NCBI GenBank assembly: GCA_031268195.1
Contig: JAIRXQ010000059.1
Span: 1 to 64,000 of the forward strand
Direction of reading: 5' to 3'
DNA: 64,000 bases
Origin: Azoarcus sp.
Lineage (GTDB): Bacteria; Pseudomonadota; Gammaproteobacteria; Burkholderiales; Rhodocyclaceae
In this document: in pieces, positions 52,601 through 60,622 of the stretch
Position numbering within the stretch: position 1 is the stretch's first letter
Layout of the letters: every line of letters begins with the position of its first letter
The notes under the pieces: generated by a model
Databases searched by the model: none
What the model was told of the DNA's origin: nothing
Seen by the model: the letters and a program-made list of their open reading frames with translations, nothing else
Translations under genes and position numbers: made by a program

Positions 52601-52995
52601 ACCTCACCTTGTGCGCCGCACCGCCCGCTGGGCTGCAATGCCATACCCTCGGCCTTGCGCGCGACGGCGAATTCACCCTGCATCCGGTGCCGCCCGACGA
52701 AGCGCGGCAAAACCTCGCCGCGCTGCTGGCGCTCTACCGGCAAGGGCTGTGCGAACCGCTGCGTTTTTTCCCCAAATCGGCATGGGAATTCGTGCAGCAT
52801 GGCGGAGACGAGGAAAAGGCGCGCAAGAAATGGCGTGGCAGCGAATGGGACGGCGGCTATCCCGAAAAGAACGACATCGCCTATCGGCTGGCCCTGCGTG
52901 GTGTGGATGATGCGCTTGGCGAAAAATTTCGGGAAAACAGCATGGCGGTCTTTGACCCTTTGCGCCACTATCTCGTAGATTCGCGTTTGCAATGA
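49636..52995 (+). CDS. recC: Exodeoxyribonuclease V subunit RecC
   Basis: A 1119-residue protein, matching Escherichia coli RecC (1122). It begins FSVVFSNRHENLLDVLLAHL and contains VVTPSSAMRRAIELA, the degenerate helicase region, IGLDHGAFPGAARDDEFDLM with PRKGDRQRRTDDRNLFLDAV, and the C-terminal nuclease-like fold. RecC splits the strands and recognises Chi. The usual recB and recD genes do not follow; the next gene is a DUF2726 protein. The start was set at MFSVV rather than the 62-codon-longer track start. Confidence 0.93.
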   Translation: MFSVVFSNRHENLLDVLLAHLGAARRGPFAREQVVTPSSAMRRAIELAQAGRAGVCAALDFDYLAQWLWRSIGRVVPTPDASPYAPTALVWRLLAALDAPWTRAHPRLANYLDRAEARTRFELATRLARLFDHYLCYRPDWLERWRAGEAGGSGADAAWQAELWRRIHRNGAPPPLPFMAFLRRAADMDDAELAALGWPAAVHIFALPALPPLYLEVLHTLARVLDVRLYMLNPCREYWYDIIDLPRLSWLARRQRDLYHESGNGLLAAWGRQTQACIESLLESDTPMQDEAAFAPNPGTHLLARLQSAMLDLREPGDAPTPLAPDDRSIEVHVCHSRTRELEALHDRLLSLFAAPHPPRPGDIAVLTPDLAACAPLIEAVFGAAPPERRIPWRVTGLSGDAENPVAQALDWLLALAAGSAPASCVFDLLQHPLVAAHFGLDAAALEQVRTWLDAAGVRWGLDSEQAREAGAGGAHTVARGLERLFLSWAAGDAAARGLFADCIGVARAPRGNDGLVLGSFWRYARTLRELRKELLASHTAEGWRVLLLRVLDELVGEAPGEAEDMRAVRGAINALAGDIAAGLGEEGTPLALPLDVIHPALVTRLDERARGGVPGGMVTFSPLSSLRGLPYRIVCIIGLDHGAFPGAARDDEFDLMALEPRKGDRQRRTDDRNLFLDAVLAARDVLHLSYVGRSIRDNAEAPPSVLVDELLDALAPACTGSRTPAALAAARARLIVRHPLQAFSPAYFAPDKDDARLVNFRAEFAAALNERARRQAAPAAAPRLAADDDENDLPDDAAMPPFFTAPLPPPDEDWRRVDLAALQRFFAQPCRYLLHERLGLDLYEGEDTLSDVEPFVSGYAERRALAARLLPVLLVESDENAPETAPETALDDDTLFALARAGSEYPAGRLGESALRGELTALRTFAARVNAARAPARLPPHVVRCDFDLSGETWTLQASFAEVRTPGLIRHRYDDMRPRDYLAAWLEHLTLCAAPPAGLQCHTLGLARDGEFTLHPVPPDEARQNLAALLALYRQGLCEPLRFFPKSAWEFVQHGGDEEKARKKWRGSEWDGGYPEKNDIAYRLALRGVDDALGEKFRENSMAVFDPLRHYLVDSRLQ

Positions 52996-53017
52996 CAGTT
53001 TGTACGGAAAAACAAAA

Positions 53018-53599
53018 ATGTCTCTGACTATTTTCGTGTGTATTGTGGTCGTCGCGGTGGTGGCAATCATCCTTTTCAGGAACCTGCAATTGCAGAAACG
53101 CCGCCGGCAGCAGGAAGCCGCATGGTTCGCGGCGACCCTGAAAGATCGGTCCGGCACCTTCTTGCCGGACGAAAACCGTGGCCCCGTGCGCGCCCGTCCC
53201 GTCCTGCTCGACGCCGCCGAAGCCCGCCTGCTCGCCGCGCTTGCGGCAGCCTTCCCGAAAATGGCCGTTTTCTGCCACGTCGGCTTTGCACGCATCCTCG
53301 TCCTCTCGCCCGATGCACGCGAGCTCGCCGCCTTCACCGCCGATTTTCTCATCTGCAAGCAAAGCGATGCCGGCATCGCCCCCACCGCCGCCATCGAACT
53401 GGACAACCCCGGCGCGCGCCCCGACGAAAACCGCCAGAACGCCTTCACCCAAAAACAGCGCGCCCTCGCAGAAGCGGGCATCCCACTCCTGCGCTACGCC
53501 GCCGCCGCCCCGCCCGACGTAGAAGCCCTGCGCCGTGACGTGGCCAACGCCATCGTCGCCCAGTCCCGCGCCGCGAAAACGGCGGGGAAGCGGACGTAA
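53018..53599 (+). CDS. DUF2726 membrane-anchored protein
   Basis: A 193-residue protein with one N-terminal helix (LTIFVCIVVVAVVAIILF), a charged linker and a DUF2726 domain (ARPVLLDAAEARLLAALAAA ... AIELDNPGARPDENRQNAFT ... AGIPLLRY). DUF2726 is a restriction-endonuclease-like fold; the candidate PD-(D/E)xK pieces are FLICKQSD and AAIELD. It begins 22 bases after recC and may be co-transcribed with it. Nuclease activity is not established. Confidence 0.82.
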   Translation: MSLTIFVCIVVVAVVAIILFRNLQLQKRRRQQEAAWFAATLKDRSGTFLPDENRGPVRARPVLLDAAEARLLAALAAAFPKMAVFCHVGFARILVLSPDARELAAFTADFLICKQSDAGIAPTAAIELDNPGARPDENRQNAFTQKQRALAEAGIPLLRYAAAAPPDVEALRRDVANAIVAQSRAAKTAGKRT

Positions 53600-53821
53600 G
53601 GGAAAGCTTGGGGATATAAACGAACGATCGGGATGACCTGACCGGAAGTTGTACTGGAGGCGAGCCTGTAACATCATCCTGATTCACTGATGTATGCTTT
53701 GATCATGGCCGAGTGCGCCGCGGCGCGGGCAAAAACAGCGAAAGGCCGCATGATGTGGGAGCGTGCAGCAAAAATGCTGCACATGTGCTCCGTCCCTCAG
53801 AACAAGGGAACAACGGAAATA

Positions 53822-53898
53822 TGGCGCGCCCGGCGCGATTCGAACGCACGACCCCTGCCTTCGGAGGGCAGTACTCTATCCAGCTGAGCTACGGGCGC
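53822..53898 (-). tRNA. tRNA-Arg (anticodon CCG)
   Basis: A 77-base tRNA on the minus strand. The acceptor is gcgcccg / cgggcgc, the D arm is gctcagctggatagagt, the anticodon arm is ctgcc-ctCCGaa-ggcag, and the T arm has gttcgaatc. CCA is encoded. It decodes CGG arginine codons. A perfect hairpin (gtgcagca-aaaa-tgctgcac) lies 40 bases downstream at 53763-53782. Confidence 0.97.
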
Positions 53899-54196
53899 TT
53901 CCCAACGGCGCATGCCGATGAGGGGCGGGAGAATAACCCGTTTCCCGGTGCGATGGAAGCGGCCCATTTGCGCAAGCAGGGCAAGTGCGCCGCGAACGTC
54001 ATCGGTCATGGCATCGAAGCTGCGATGGCCGCGCAATTGACAATGCCATGTCATGGGTTGGTCAACGTAGACGAATATGGAAGGGAAAACCGTTTCGTCA
54101 CCCACTTCGGGTATGCCGTTTGGCGGCTCGTCACCACAAGGCTGAACGAACCGCTCGGCGGGTGCTCTTTTTCGTTTTCAGGGCGCAAATCCTCCC
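53899..54196. other. Intergenic region without a gene
   Basis: About 300 bases between the tRNA 5' end and the SLATT gene. ORFs here are short, overlap the tRNA or lack motifs. A GGTTATTCT element about 25 bases before the tRNA is a possible -10 region with a GC-rich discriminator. Confidence 0.4.
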
Positions 54197-54766
54197 CTAT
54201 TTACGCAAGCGCTTGTGCACCGCATTGCGCAGCGCGGAGAAGAACGCGGTGCATGCGCCGAGGCAGTGCCCATCCGCCACTTTGTCGCCGGAGACGTTTT
54301 CCATGTCGTGCGCCCGCCTGCTCAGGTAGGCTTTGCCCAGCTCGCTGCGGCGCTTGGTGAATTCGTCCGCGGCCAGAATTGCCGTCTGATCGTCGCAGGC
54401 GTGGAAAAGACGAACTTCGCGGAAAACGTACATGTCGTTTTGCAGGGCAAGGTATTGCTCACCCGCGATCTGGTGGCCGCTGGCGCGTTCGATGGGCTTC
54501 ATGAATGTGAGCACGACGGCGAGCAGGGCCGCCAGGGTGGATGCTCCGGCCCCGAAGCTCGGGTGGTCGCGGAAAAACGCCAGCCCCGCCAGCGTGCTCA
54601 AGGCTACGGTGACGATGCCCAGGATGTAATGATGCCGCCGCCAGCGGGCCGCTTCGCGGAATTGCGTGCTGGCGGCGGACTGGCATTCCGCCTCCAGCCG
54701 TTGCAGTTCCCCCGCCACGGAACGCTTGGTGGCGGGGGAGTGGACTTCGTATTCTCCAGTCATCAT
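54197..54766 (-). CDS. SLATT-domain membrane protein
   Basis: A 189-residue protein with two adjacent transmembrane helices (HYILGIVTVALSTLAGLAFF and GASTLAALLAVVLTFMKPIE) followed by a helical cytoplasmic tail (IAGEQYLALQNDMYVFREVR). This is the SLATT arrangement, a family often encoded with cyclic-nucleotide or reverse-transcriptase defence genes and thought to form pores. Here it stands alone, with no nucleotidyltransferase neighbour. The start is at either of two adjacent ATG codons. Confidence 0.75.
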   Translation of the reverse strand: MMTGEYEVHSPATKRSVAGELQRLEAECQSAASTQFREAARWRRHHYILGIVTVALSTLAGLAFFRDHPSFGAGASTLAALLAVVLTFMKPIERASGHQIAGEQYLALQNDMYVFREVRLFHACDDQTAILAADEFTKRRSELGKAYLSRRAHDMENVSGDKVADGHCLGACTAFFSALRNAVHKRLRK

Positions 54767-54892
54767 GGCCTGCTTGTCGCGGGTGAAGCGGCGATGGTAC
54801 GCTGTCCATCACGGACGGTATATATGTCCCTATTGCTTCGCGGTGTGAAAAGTTTCAGGCTCAATATCTGCCATAGCGTTCTGGAGCAAGCC

Positions 54893-55555
54893 ATGAAGCG
54901 AACGGTTTTTTTCTCCTCCGGCATGCGCACCCGGTTGGCGTGTTACGGGCTGGCGCTGGCGGCGATGCTCGGGTTGGGCGGCTGCGCGACGCCGCTGCCT
55001 TCTTATGAAAATGAAGCGCAACTCATTGAAGAACAAGGCGAGCCGACCGCGCGCTGGCAAAACGAGGATGGCACCCGCACCCTCGAATACGCGACGCAGC
55101 CCGACGGCACCACCTGCTTGATGGCGCAGATCGATGGCGAGGGCAGGCTCTTGCGGCGCTGGGATGCGCTTGGGCGCGAGAGTCTCGCCCAGATCAAACC
55201 CGGCATGACGAAGGACGAGGTGGCGCGGCGGCTGGGCGCGCATCGCTCGGAGAAAACCCTCGCGGACAAGAAGCAGGAAGTGTGGGACTGGAACATCCGC
55301 CACCGCGGCCGCGGCGTCGCCACCTTGTTCAAAGTTGTTTTCGAGAACGGCAAGGTGAAGTACATCTCCCGCACCCGCGTCTATCCAGAAGGCGAGCCCG
55401 GTGCGTACTGGGGGTATCCCCATTATTTTTATCCGTACCCATATTATTACGGCCCACCGTTCCGGCCGTGGACAGGCCACCGCTACCGCTGGGGCGGACG
55501 CGGCGGCAGAGGGCATTTCGGCGGCGGCATCCATCGCGGCGGCCGCCGGCACTGA
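54893..55555 (+). CDS. Lipoprotein with BamE/SmpA-like domain
   Basis: A 220-residue lipoprotein. The signal peptide ends in the lipobox LGLGGC (about residues 25-30). IKPGMTKDEVARRLGAHRSE is the SmpA/BamE-like core motif, followed by KKQEVWDWNIRHRG. The C-terminal 55 residues are Y/P-rich (HYFYPYPYYYGPP) and then G/R/H-rich. It is not BamE itself, which is shorter. It probably sits in the outer membrane. The start MKRTVFFSSGMR was chosen within the long track ORF. Confidence 0.82.
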   Translation: MKRTVFFSSGMRTRLACYGLALAAMLGLGGCATPLPSYENEAQLIEEQGEPTARWQNEDGTRTLEYATQPDGTTCLMAQIDGEGRLLRRWDALGRESLAQIKPGMTKDEVARRLGAHRSEKTLADKKQEVWDWNIRHRGRGVATLFKVVFENGKVKYISRTRVYPEGEPGAYWGYPHYFYPYPYYYGPPFRPWTGHRYRWGGRGGRGHFGGGIHRGGRRH

Positions 55556-55578
55556 AGTGTGCCGACGAGGCGCACGGC

Positions 55579-56082
55579 TTATTCGGACGGGACGATGATG
55601 ACCACGCGGCGGTTCAGGGCGCGGCCTTCCCGCGTCGTGTTGTCGCCGACCGGGCTGGTTGCGCCAAAGCTTCGCACCGTAATGTTTTCGTAAGGGATGC
55701 CGTTGCGGGCGATTTCGCGCGCGACTGCTTCGGCGCGGCGGCGGGAGAGTTTGTTGTTGATGCGTTTGCGGCCCGACCCGTCGGCATGGCCTTCGATGCG
55801 CAAATGTTCGATGCCGATTTCGGTGACGACCTTCACCAGACGGGCGATGGTTTCGCGGTTCGGCGCGGAGAGCGTCGAGGCGTTGCTGTCAAACAGCAAA
55901 CGTCCGTCGAGGTCGAACCCCCAGCCGTCTTCTTCGCGGTGAAAGCCGATTTCACGCAAGATCTGGATCTGTTCCGCGCTCAATCTTTTCGCGGGCGGCG
56001 GCGTCTGGCAGGCAGCGATCAGCACGCCCGCGCAACACAGCAACACGACTCGGTAAAGCACGCTCGCACGCAACGGCATCAT
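55579..56082 (-). CDS. yfiB: OmpA-domain lipoprotein, YfiB-like
   Basis: A 167-residue lipoprotein. The lipobox is LIAAC at about residue 25. The OmpA-like peptidoglycan-binding domain has IEGHADGSGRKRINNKLSRR (RRAEAV) and a C-terminal LNRRVVIIV. In the Pseudomonas YfiBNR system the outer-membrane YfiB captures YfiR and so releases the cyclase YfiN. Here it is the third gene of a matching operon, overlapping the cyclase gene by 4 bases. Confidence 0.85.
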   Translation of the reverse strand: MMPLRASVLYRVVLLCCAGVLIAACQTPPPAKRLSAEQIQILREIGFHREEDGWGFDLDGRLLFDSNASTLSAPNRETIARLVKVVTEIGIEHLRIEGHADGSGRKRINNKLSRRRAEAVAREIARNGIPYENITVRSFGATSPVGDNTTREGRALNRRVVIIVPSE

Positions 56083-57398
56083 GTCTCCTCCAGCGTCGCA
56101 TCCACAGTGGGGTCATACATGCAGGCGCGGGCGCGGCCAAGGCGCTTGGCGCGGTACATGGCGTGATCCGCCGCGCGCAGCAAGGATTCACCGTCGTCGG
56201 CCTGATCGGGGAAGAGCGCCATGCCGATGCTCACGCTCAATTCAATGTCCACTTCCTGCTCGCCCAGGCGCAGTTTGCGCGCCATCGCCGCGAGGATTTT
56301 GTTCGCCACATGGTGCAGGTCATCCTCGCCGCCCACGGATGTGAGCAAGATGGCGAATTCGTCGCCGCCCAGACGGGCGGCGAGGTCGCTTTCGCGCACC
56401 GACCCGCTCAGACGGCGGCCGACGTTGACCAGGAGCGCATCGCCCGCCGCGTGGCCGTAATTATCGTTGATGTCCTTGAAATGGTCGTTGTCGATGTACA
56501 GCACCCCGACCCGCGTGTTGGCGCTGCGCGCCTTGGAAATGGCTTTTTCCAGTTGTTCGCTGAAGCAGGCGCGGTTGGCGAGGCTGGTCAGCATGTCGCA
56601 CATCGCCATGCGCGACAGGGATTGGTTGACGGTTTCCAGTTGCGACTGGCGCAGCGACAACTCGGCGTTGCGCGCCTGAATTTCCCCGAACAGGGCGTTG
56701 AAATCCTGTCCGAGACTGTTGAATTCAGCGATCTCGAACGCGGGCAGGCGCCGCGAAAAATTGCCTTCGAGCCGCGCGGCGCGCGCCATGCCCGCCAACG
56801 CGGAGAGTTCGGCGGCGAAACGCTGCTCCATGAAGCGCGCCGACATGCGGGAGGCCAGCACCGCCAGGCACAGGCAGACCGCGAACACGATCAGCACCCG
56901 GTAGATGAAGCCCACGAACACGGAGCCGTCGCCCCGCAGTTCGACCACGCCGAGATATTGCTGGCTGAGCTTGCGCTGATCGTCGGGGCGGCTCTGGCCG
57001 CTGGATTCGATGTTGACGCTGGCGGTATCGTCGATGAACGAGAGCGCCGCCATGAATGCCGCGATGTGGCTGGTAGACGAGTCTTGGCAATTCTTGCTGT
57101 GCGCCTGCGCGAATTCGCTGCCACTGGCGGTGCGGATCGTGATGCTGCACAACGGCTCGCGGCCGACGATCTCTTGCAGGATTTCGGTGGTCGTCTCGCG
57201 GTCTTCGAACATCACCGCCGCCTCGGTTGCGTAGGCGGTGGTGCGGGCGATGAGGGTCATGTTTTCTTCGTGCTGCAAGCGCAGGGAAACAAAGGAAACC
57301 ACCGCGAACGACACGCCGCTGATGAGCAGGATCATGGCCACCGACCAGAACACGATGCGGCGAAGAACCCCGAACAAGGTTTTGCGAGATGTCGTCAC
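56079..57398 (-). CDS. yfiN: Membrane diguanylate cyclase, YfiN-like
   Basis: A 439-residue inner-membrane cyclase producing c-di-GMP. Two helices (about 15-38 and 165-185) flank a periplasmic sensor of about 125 residues with two cysteines. A HAMP-like segment (about 190-245) and a GGDEF domain follow. GGDEF is intact at 344-348 (ARLGGDEFAIL). The inhibitory I-site RESD lies at 335-338, five residues before it. In the known system YfiR represses this protein from the periplasm. It overlaps both neighbours by 4 bases. Confidence 0.9.
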   Translation of the reverse strand: MTTSRKTLFGVLRRIVFWSVAMILLISGVSFAVVSFVSLRLQHEENMTLIARTTAYATEAAVMFEDRETTTEILQEIVGREPLCSITIRTASGSEFAQAHSKNCQDSSTSHIAAFMAALSFIDDTASVNIESSGQSRPDDQRKLSQQYLGVVELRGDGSVFVGFIYRVLIVFAVCLCLAVLASRMSARFMEQRFAAELSALAGMARAARLEGNFSRRLPAFEIAEFNSLGQDFNALFGEIQARNAELSLRQSQLETVNQSLSRMAMCDMLTSLANRACFSEQLEKAISKARSANTRVGVLYIDNDHFKDINDNYGHAAGDALLVNVGRRLSGSVRESDLAARLGGDEFAILLTSVGGEDDLHHVANKILAAMARKLRLGEQEVDIELSVSIGMALFPDQADDGESLLRAADHAMYRAKRLGRARACMYDPTVDATLEET

Positions 57399-57985
57399 TG
57401 TCCTGTTTCCTCGCGAACGAGTTTTGCCAGCCGCAGCACTTGCGGATTGATTTTCAGCGGGCTGCGACGGGGCGAAATGGAGGCCAGATTGACCGCGAAC
57501 CTGCCCGCATCATCCGCGCCCGCCTGCCCGCCAAACAGCAGGCAGAACATTCCCCCCGCGCTACAAAACGATTCGCCTTCGCCAATGGTCAGGATGGGCG
57601 TGCCCGCGAACGTTTGCAAAGCCCGCCCCGCCTCCGCGATGGGCATGGGCGGAAAATAAACGACATCGCACATACGGGTCGCATCGGGCGGCGTGGTGCG
57701 GACGACGATCTTGCGGCCGAGACGGACTTCCCGGTAAGTCTGGCCGATCAGGGTCGCGTGGCGGTTGCCTTCGGGCACGCAGACCCGCAACGGCCCTTGC
57801 TCGCTTGGCCAGCGCGTATAGCTGACGATGCCCCAGACGACGGTGACGATTTTCACTTCCCGGTCCGTCAGGTAGCCCTCCTGCGCCGCCCACGCGAGAT
57901 CCCCGCCCACGCTCAGGGCGAGCAACACCGAGCCGCACAACAGGCGGCGGGGCAATTTTCGCAGGAGGTTCAGGCGTCTTGACAT
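57395..57985 (-). CDS. yfiR: Periplasmic YfiR-family repressor
   Basis: A 196-residue periplasmic protein with signal peptide (about 1-34, ending AWAA). VVWGIVSYTRWPSEQGPLRV is the family entry, and IGEGESFCSAGGMFCLLF is the conserved core. Cysteines lie at 69, 106, 141 and 148, matching the two-disulfide pattern of Pseudomonas YfiR. This suggests redox-dependent folding and a link to DsbA/DsbB. It is the first gene of yfiRNB. Confidence 0.9.
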   Translation of the reverse strand: MSRRLNLLRKLPRRLLCGSVLLALSVGGDLAWAAQEGYLTDREVKIVTVVWGIVSYTRWPSEQGPLRVCVPEGNRHATLIGQTYREVRLGRKIVVRTTPPDATRMCDVVYFPPMPIAEAGRALQTFAGTPILTIGEGESFCSAGGMFCLLFGGQAGADDAGRFAVNLASISPRRSPLKINPQVLRLAKLVREETGQ

Positions 57986-58230
57986 GTAGTACGCAAATGA
58001 CGGAATGACGACATTGTGGGCGCGCCATCATAACTTATTCGTCCCGGATCAGCGGGCGGATCGACAGTGTTCGGCGCCGATGGTGTTCGGCGGCGACGGC
58101 GTTTGACGACGATAGTTCGAGCAAAGGCGCATCGATTCTACCCGATGCGCCCGATGCTAGAATGAGAAGGACTCACGTTAATTCGCATCTGTTCCCTGTG
58201 TGTAACCCGACCATTCGAAGAGGAACCAGC

Positions 58231-58803
58231 ATGTCATCGCTTCGCCCCCCCTTGTTTTTTGCGCTCGCCACACTGACTGTTTTGCTGGCTGGCTGTGATC
58301 CGGCCGCCACCGATCCCAAGGTTTCCGCCGCCCTGACCGCCCCGGTTGCCCGCATCGATCTCGGTGGCTTGCCCACGGTGGAGCCCGCCTCTCCCGCCGC
58401 GCCGGAATCCCCTGCGGCCCCGGAGACGCCCACGGCCCCAGAGACACCCGCGACCCCGGCAACGCCCGCGACTCCGGAGACGCCTGCGACTCCAACAACG
58501 CCCACGACTCCGGCAACGCCTGAAACGCCCGCCGCCGCGCCGCCAGGGGATGCCGAGGCGCTCGCCAGGGCCAAGGGCTGCATGGCCTGCCACAAGACCG
58601 ACACGAAGCTGATCGGCCCCGCCTACAAGGATGTCGCCAAGCAATACGCCGGACAAGCCGGCGCCCTCGATACGCTCGTGCAAAAAGTGCTGGACGGCGG
58701 CAAGGGCGTCTGGGGCAGCGTGGCGATGACGCCGAACAAAGGCAAGGTTTCGCCCGACGAAGCCAAGACCCTGGTGCAGTGGGTGCTGTCGCTGTCGAAG
58801 TGA
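58231..58803 (+). CDS. Lipoprotein class I cytochrome c
   Basis: A 190-residue lipoprotein: signal peptide with lipobox LLAGC (about residue 22), a linker of about 60 residues rich in A/T/P/E (repeats of ATPETP type), and a C-terminal cytochrome c5/c551-like domain of about 85 residues. Heme binding is CMACH and the axial methionine is in VAMTPNKGKVSPDEA. It should carry electrons in the periplasm while tethered to a membrane. The start MSSLRPPLFF follows AGAGGAA. Confidence 0.92.
   Translation: MSSLRPPLFFALATLTVLLAGCDPAATDPKVSAALTAPVARIDLGGLPTVEPASPAAPESPAAPETPTAPETPATPATPATPETPATPTTPTTPATPETPAAAPPGDAEALARAKGCMACHKTDTKLIGPAYKDVAKQYAGQAGALDTLVQKVLDGGKGVWGSVAMTPNKGKVSPDEAKTLVQWVLSLSK
58416..58540. 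repeat. Imperfect tandem repeats encoding the cytochrome linker
   Basis: Imperfect 9-base units of the type ccggagacgccc / ccggcaacgccc repeat about a dozen times in frame and encode ETP, ATP and TTP triplets. Length variation between strains is likely. Confidence 0.75.
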
Positions 58804-58830
58804 CCCCCCGCAGTTCACCGCAATGACCGA

Positions 58831-58862
58831 AACGCCCCGTCATGCGGGGCGTTTTCGTTTTT
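58831..58862 (+). terminator. Terminator after the cytochrome c gene
   Basis: The stem aacgccccg / cggggcgtt with loop tcatg is followed by ttcgttttt on the + strand, 27 bases after the stop codon. It lies between convergent genes, but the T tract favours the cytochrome direction. Confidence 0.85.
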
Positions 58863-58863
58863 G

Positions 58864-60552
58864 TCAGGCGGCCTGTCGGGCGCGCGCATCCCTCCCCAGC
58901 CGGTCGATGCCGCTCACCAGGGCGCGAATCGAGGCGGTGACGATGTTCTCGTCCAGGCCGACGCCGTAGCGCGTGCCGGCGCTGTTCGCGGTCGCGAGTT
59001 CGAGGAAAGCGCAGGCGCACGCTTCGCCGCCGTCGCGGCTGGGGGAGAGCGACTGCTCTTCGTAGCTGCGCACCTGCACGATGAAGCCCGCCTCGCGCAA
59101 AGCATGCACGGCGGCATCGATCGGGCCATTGCCGCTGCCGTTGAGCACCCGGCGCTGTCCATCGATCTCCACTGTGAGCTCAATCCCCTGTGCCTTGCCC
59201 ACCTTGTTCAAATGGTGTTCGAGGTAACGCACCGGCGCGGCGGCTTCGAGGTAGGTGCTCGAAAACAGCCGCCAGATCGCCTCGGCGCTCATCTCGCCGC
59301 CGGATTCCGTCTCGCGCTGCACTTCGCGCGAAAACTCTACCTGCAAGCGGCGCGGCATGGTCACGCCGTAGTGCATCTGCATCACCCATGTGATGCCGCC
59401 TTTGCCGGACTGCGAATTGACCCGGATCACCGAGTCGTAATCGCGCCCGATATCGGCCGGGTCGATCGTGAGATAGGGCAGCTTCCACGGCGCCTCCGGC
59501 TTTTGCACCGCGAAGCCCTTGCGGATCGCGTCCTGATGCGAGCCGGAAAAAGCAGTGAACACCAGATCGCCCGCATAGGGGTGACGCGGATGGATCGGCA
59601 TTCCCGTGCATTGCTCGAAGGTGCGCGCGATGGCGGCGATGTCGGAGAAATCCAGCCCCGGCGCGACGCCCTGCGTATAGAGGTTGAGCGCCAGCGTGAC
59701 CAGATCGACGTTGCCCGTGCGCTCACCGTTGCCGAACAGACAGCCTTCGATGCGCTCGCCCCCGGCCATCAAGCCGAGTTCGGCGGCGGCCACCCCCGTG
59801 CCCCGGTCGTTGTGCGGATGCAGCGACAACACCACCCCGTCGCGGCGCGCGAGATTGCGGTGCATCCACTCGATCTGGTCCGCGTAGTGGTTGGGCGAAG
59901 CCAGCTCCACCGTGGCAGGCAGATTCAGAATCACCTTGCGCTGTGGGCTCGCGCCCCAAATCTGCGTGACCACATCGCACACTTCGCGCGCGAACTCCGG
60001 CTCCGTGGCGGAAAACGTCTCCGGGCTGTATTCGAGCACGATTTCCGTCTCCGGCATGCGCTGCGCGCACGCCATGATGCGCGTCACGGCATGCGAGGCC
60101 AGCGCGACGATTTCGGCCTTCTCCATCCCGAACACCACCTCGCGGAAAGTGGGCGAGGTGGCGTTATAGAGATGCACGATGGCGCGACGCGCGCCCTCGA
60201 GCGCCTCCAGCGTGCGATCGATGATGTCGTCGCGTGCCTGCGTCAGCACCTCGATGGTGATATCCGGCGGAATGTGGCCGCCGTCGATCAGATGGCGCAC
60301 GAAATCGAATTCGGTCTGCGAAGCAGCGGGAAAGCCCACCTCGATTTCCTTGAATCCGATGGCGCACAATGCCTGGAACATGCGCATCTTGCGTTCCACA
60401 TCCATCGGCTCGAACAACGCCTGATTGCCGTCGCGCAAGTCCGTGCTCATCCAGATCGGCGCCTGGGTGAGCTCGCGATCCGGCCATTGCCGATCCTTCA
60501 GGTGAATCGGCGGAAAGGGGCGGTATTTCGTGGCGGGGTTGGCAAGCATCAT
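58864..60552 (-). CDS. leuA: 2-isopropylmalate synthase (long, LeuA2 type)
   Basis: A 562-residue enzyme condensing acetyl-CoA with 2-oxoisovalerate, the first step of leucine synthesis. WMSTDLRDGNQALFEPM gives metal and substrate binding, LSLHPHNDRGTGVAAAELGL holds the HxH metal site, and the C-terminal regulatory domain (VEIDGQRRVLNGSGNGPIDA) senses leucine. The start is at two adjacent ATG codons (60552/60549); the track ORF is longer by read-through of the leader. A paired-hairpin leader and a divergent Lrp-type gene suggest regulation by leucine. Confidence 0.95.
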   Translation of the reverse strand: MMLANPATKYRPFPPIHLKDRQWPDRELTQAPIWMSTDLRDGNQALFEPMDVERKMRMFQALCAIGFKEIEVGFPAASQTEFDFVRHLIDGGHIPPDITIEVLTQARDDIIDRTLEALEGARRAIVHLYNATSPTFREVVFGMEKAEIVALASHAVTRIMACAQRMPETEIVLEYSPETFSATEPEFAREVCDVVTQIWGASPQRKVILNLPATVELASPNHYADQIEWMHRNLARRDGVVLSLHPHNDRGTGVAAAELGLMAGGERIEGCLFGNGERTGNVDLVTLALNLYTQGVAPGLDFSDIAAIARTFEQCTGMPIHPRHPYAGDLVFTAFSGSHQDAIRKGFAVQKPEAPWKLPYLTIDPADIGRDYDSVIRVNSQSGKGGITWVMQMHYGVTMPRRLQVEFSREVQRETESGGEMSAEAIWRLFSSTYLEAAAPVRYLEHHLNKVGKAQGIELTVEIDGQRRVLNGSGNGPIDAAVHALREAGFIVQVRSYEEQSLSPSRDGGEACACAFLELATANSAGTRYGVGLDENIVTASIRALVSGIDRLGRDARARQAA

Positions 60553-60581
60553 GTCGGCGTGTCGTCCTGGATGGAATGGCG

Positions 60582-60622
60582 AAAAAGGCGGGGAAAATCG
60601 CCTCCCCATGCCCTCTGGCATG
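60582..60622 (-). promoter_or_regulatory. Possible attenuator in the leuA leader
   Basis: On the minus strand a hairpin catgcc / ggcatg is followed directly by a second, aggcg-attttcccc-cgcct with five T after it, about 30 bases before the leuA start. The second hairpin looks like a weak terminator. No leucine-rich leader peptide was found. Confidence 0.4.

Noticed and set aside
51856-53481. 541-codon minus-strand ORF over recC and the DUF2726 gene
   Set aside because: Antisense shadow of two well-supported genes.
53797-54105. 102-codon minus-strand ORF
   Set aside because: Runs through the tRNA-Arg gene; its C-terminal residues are translated tRNA.
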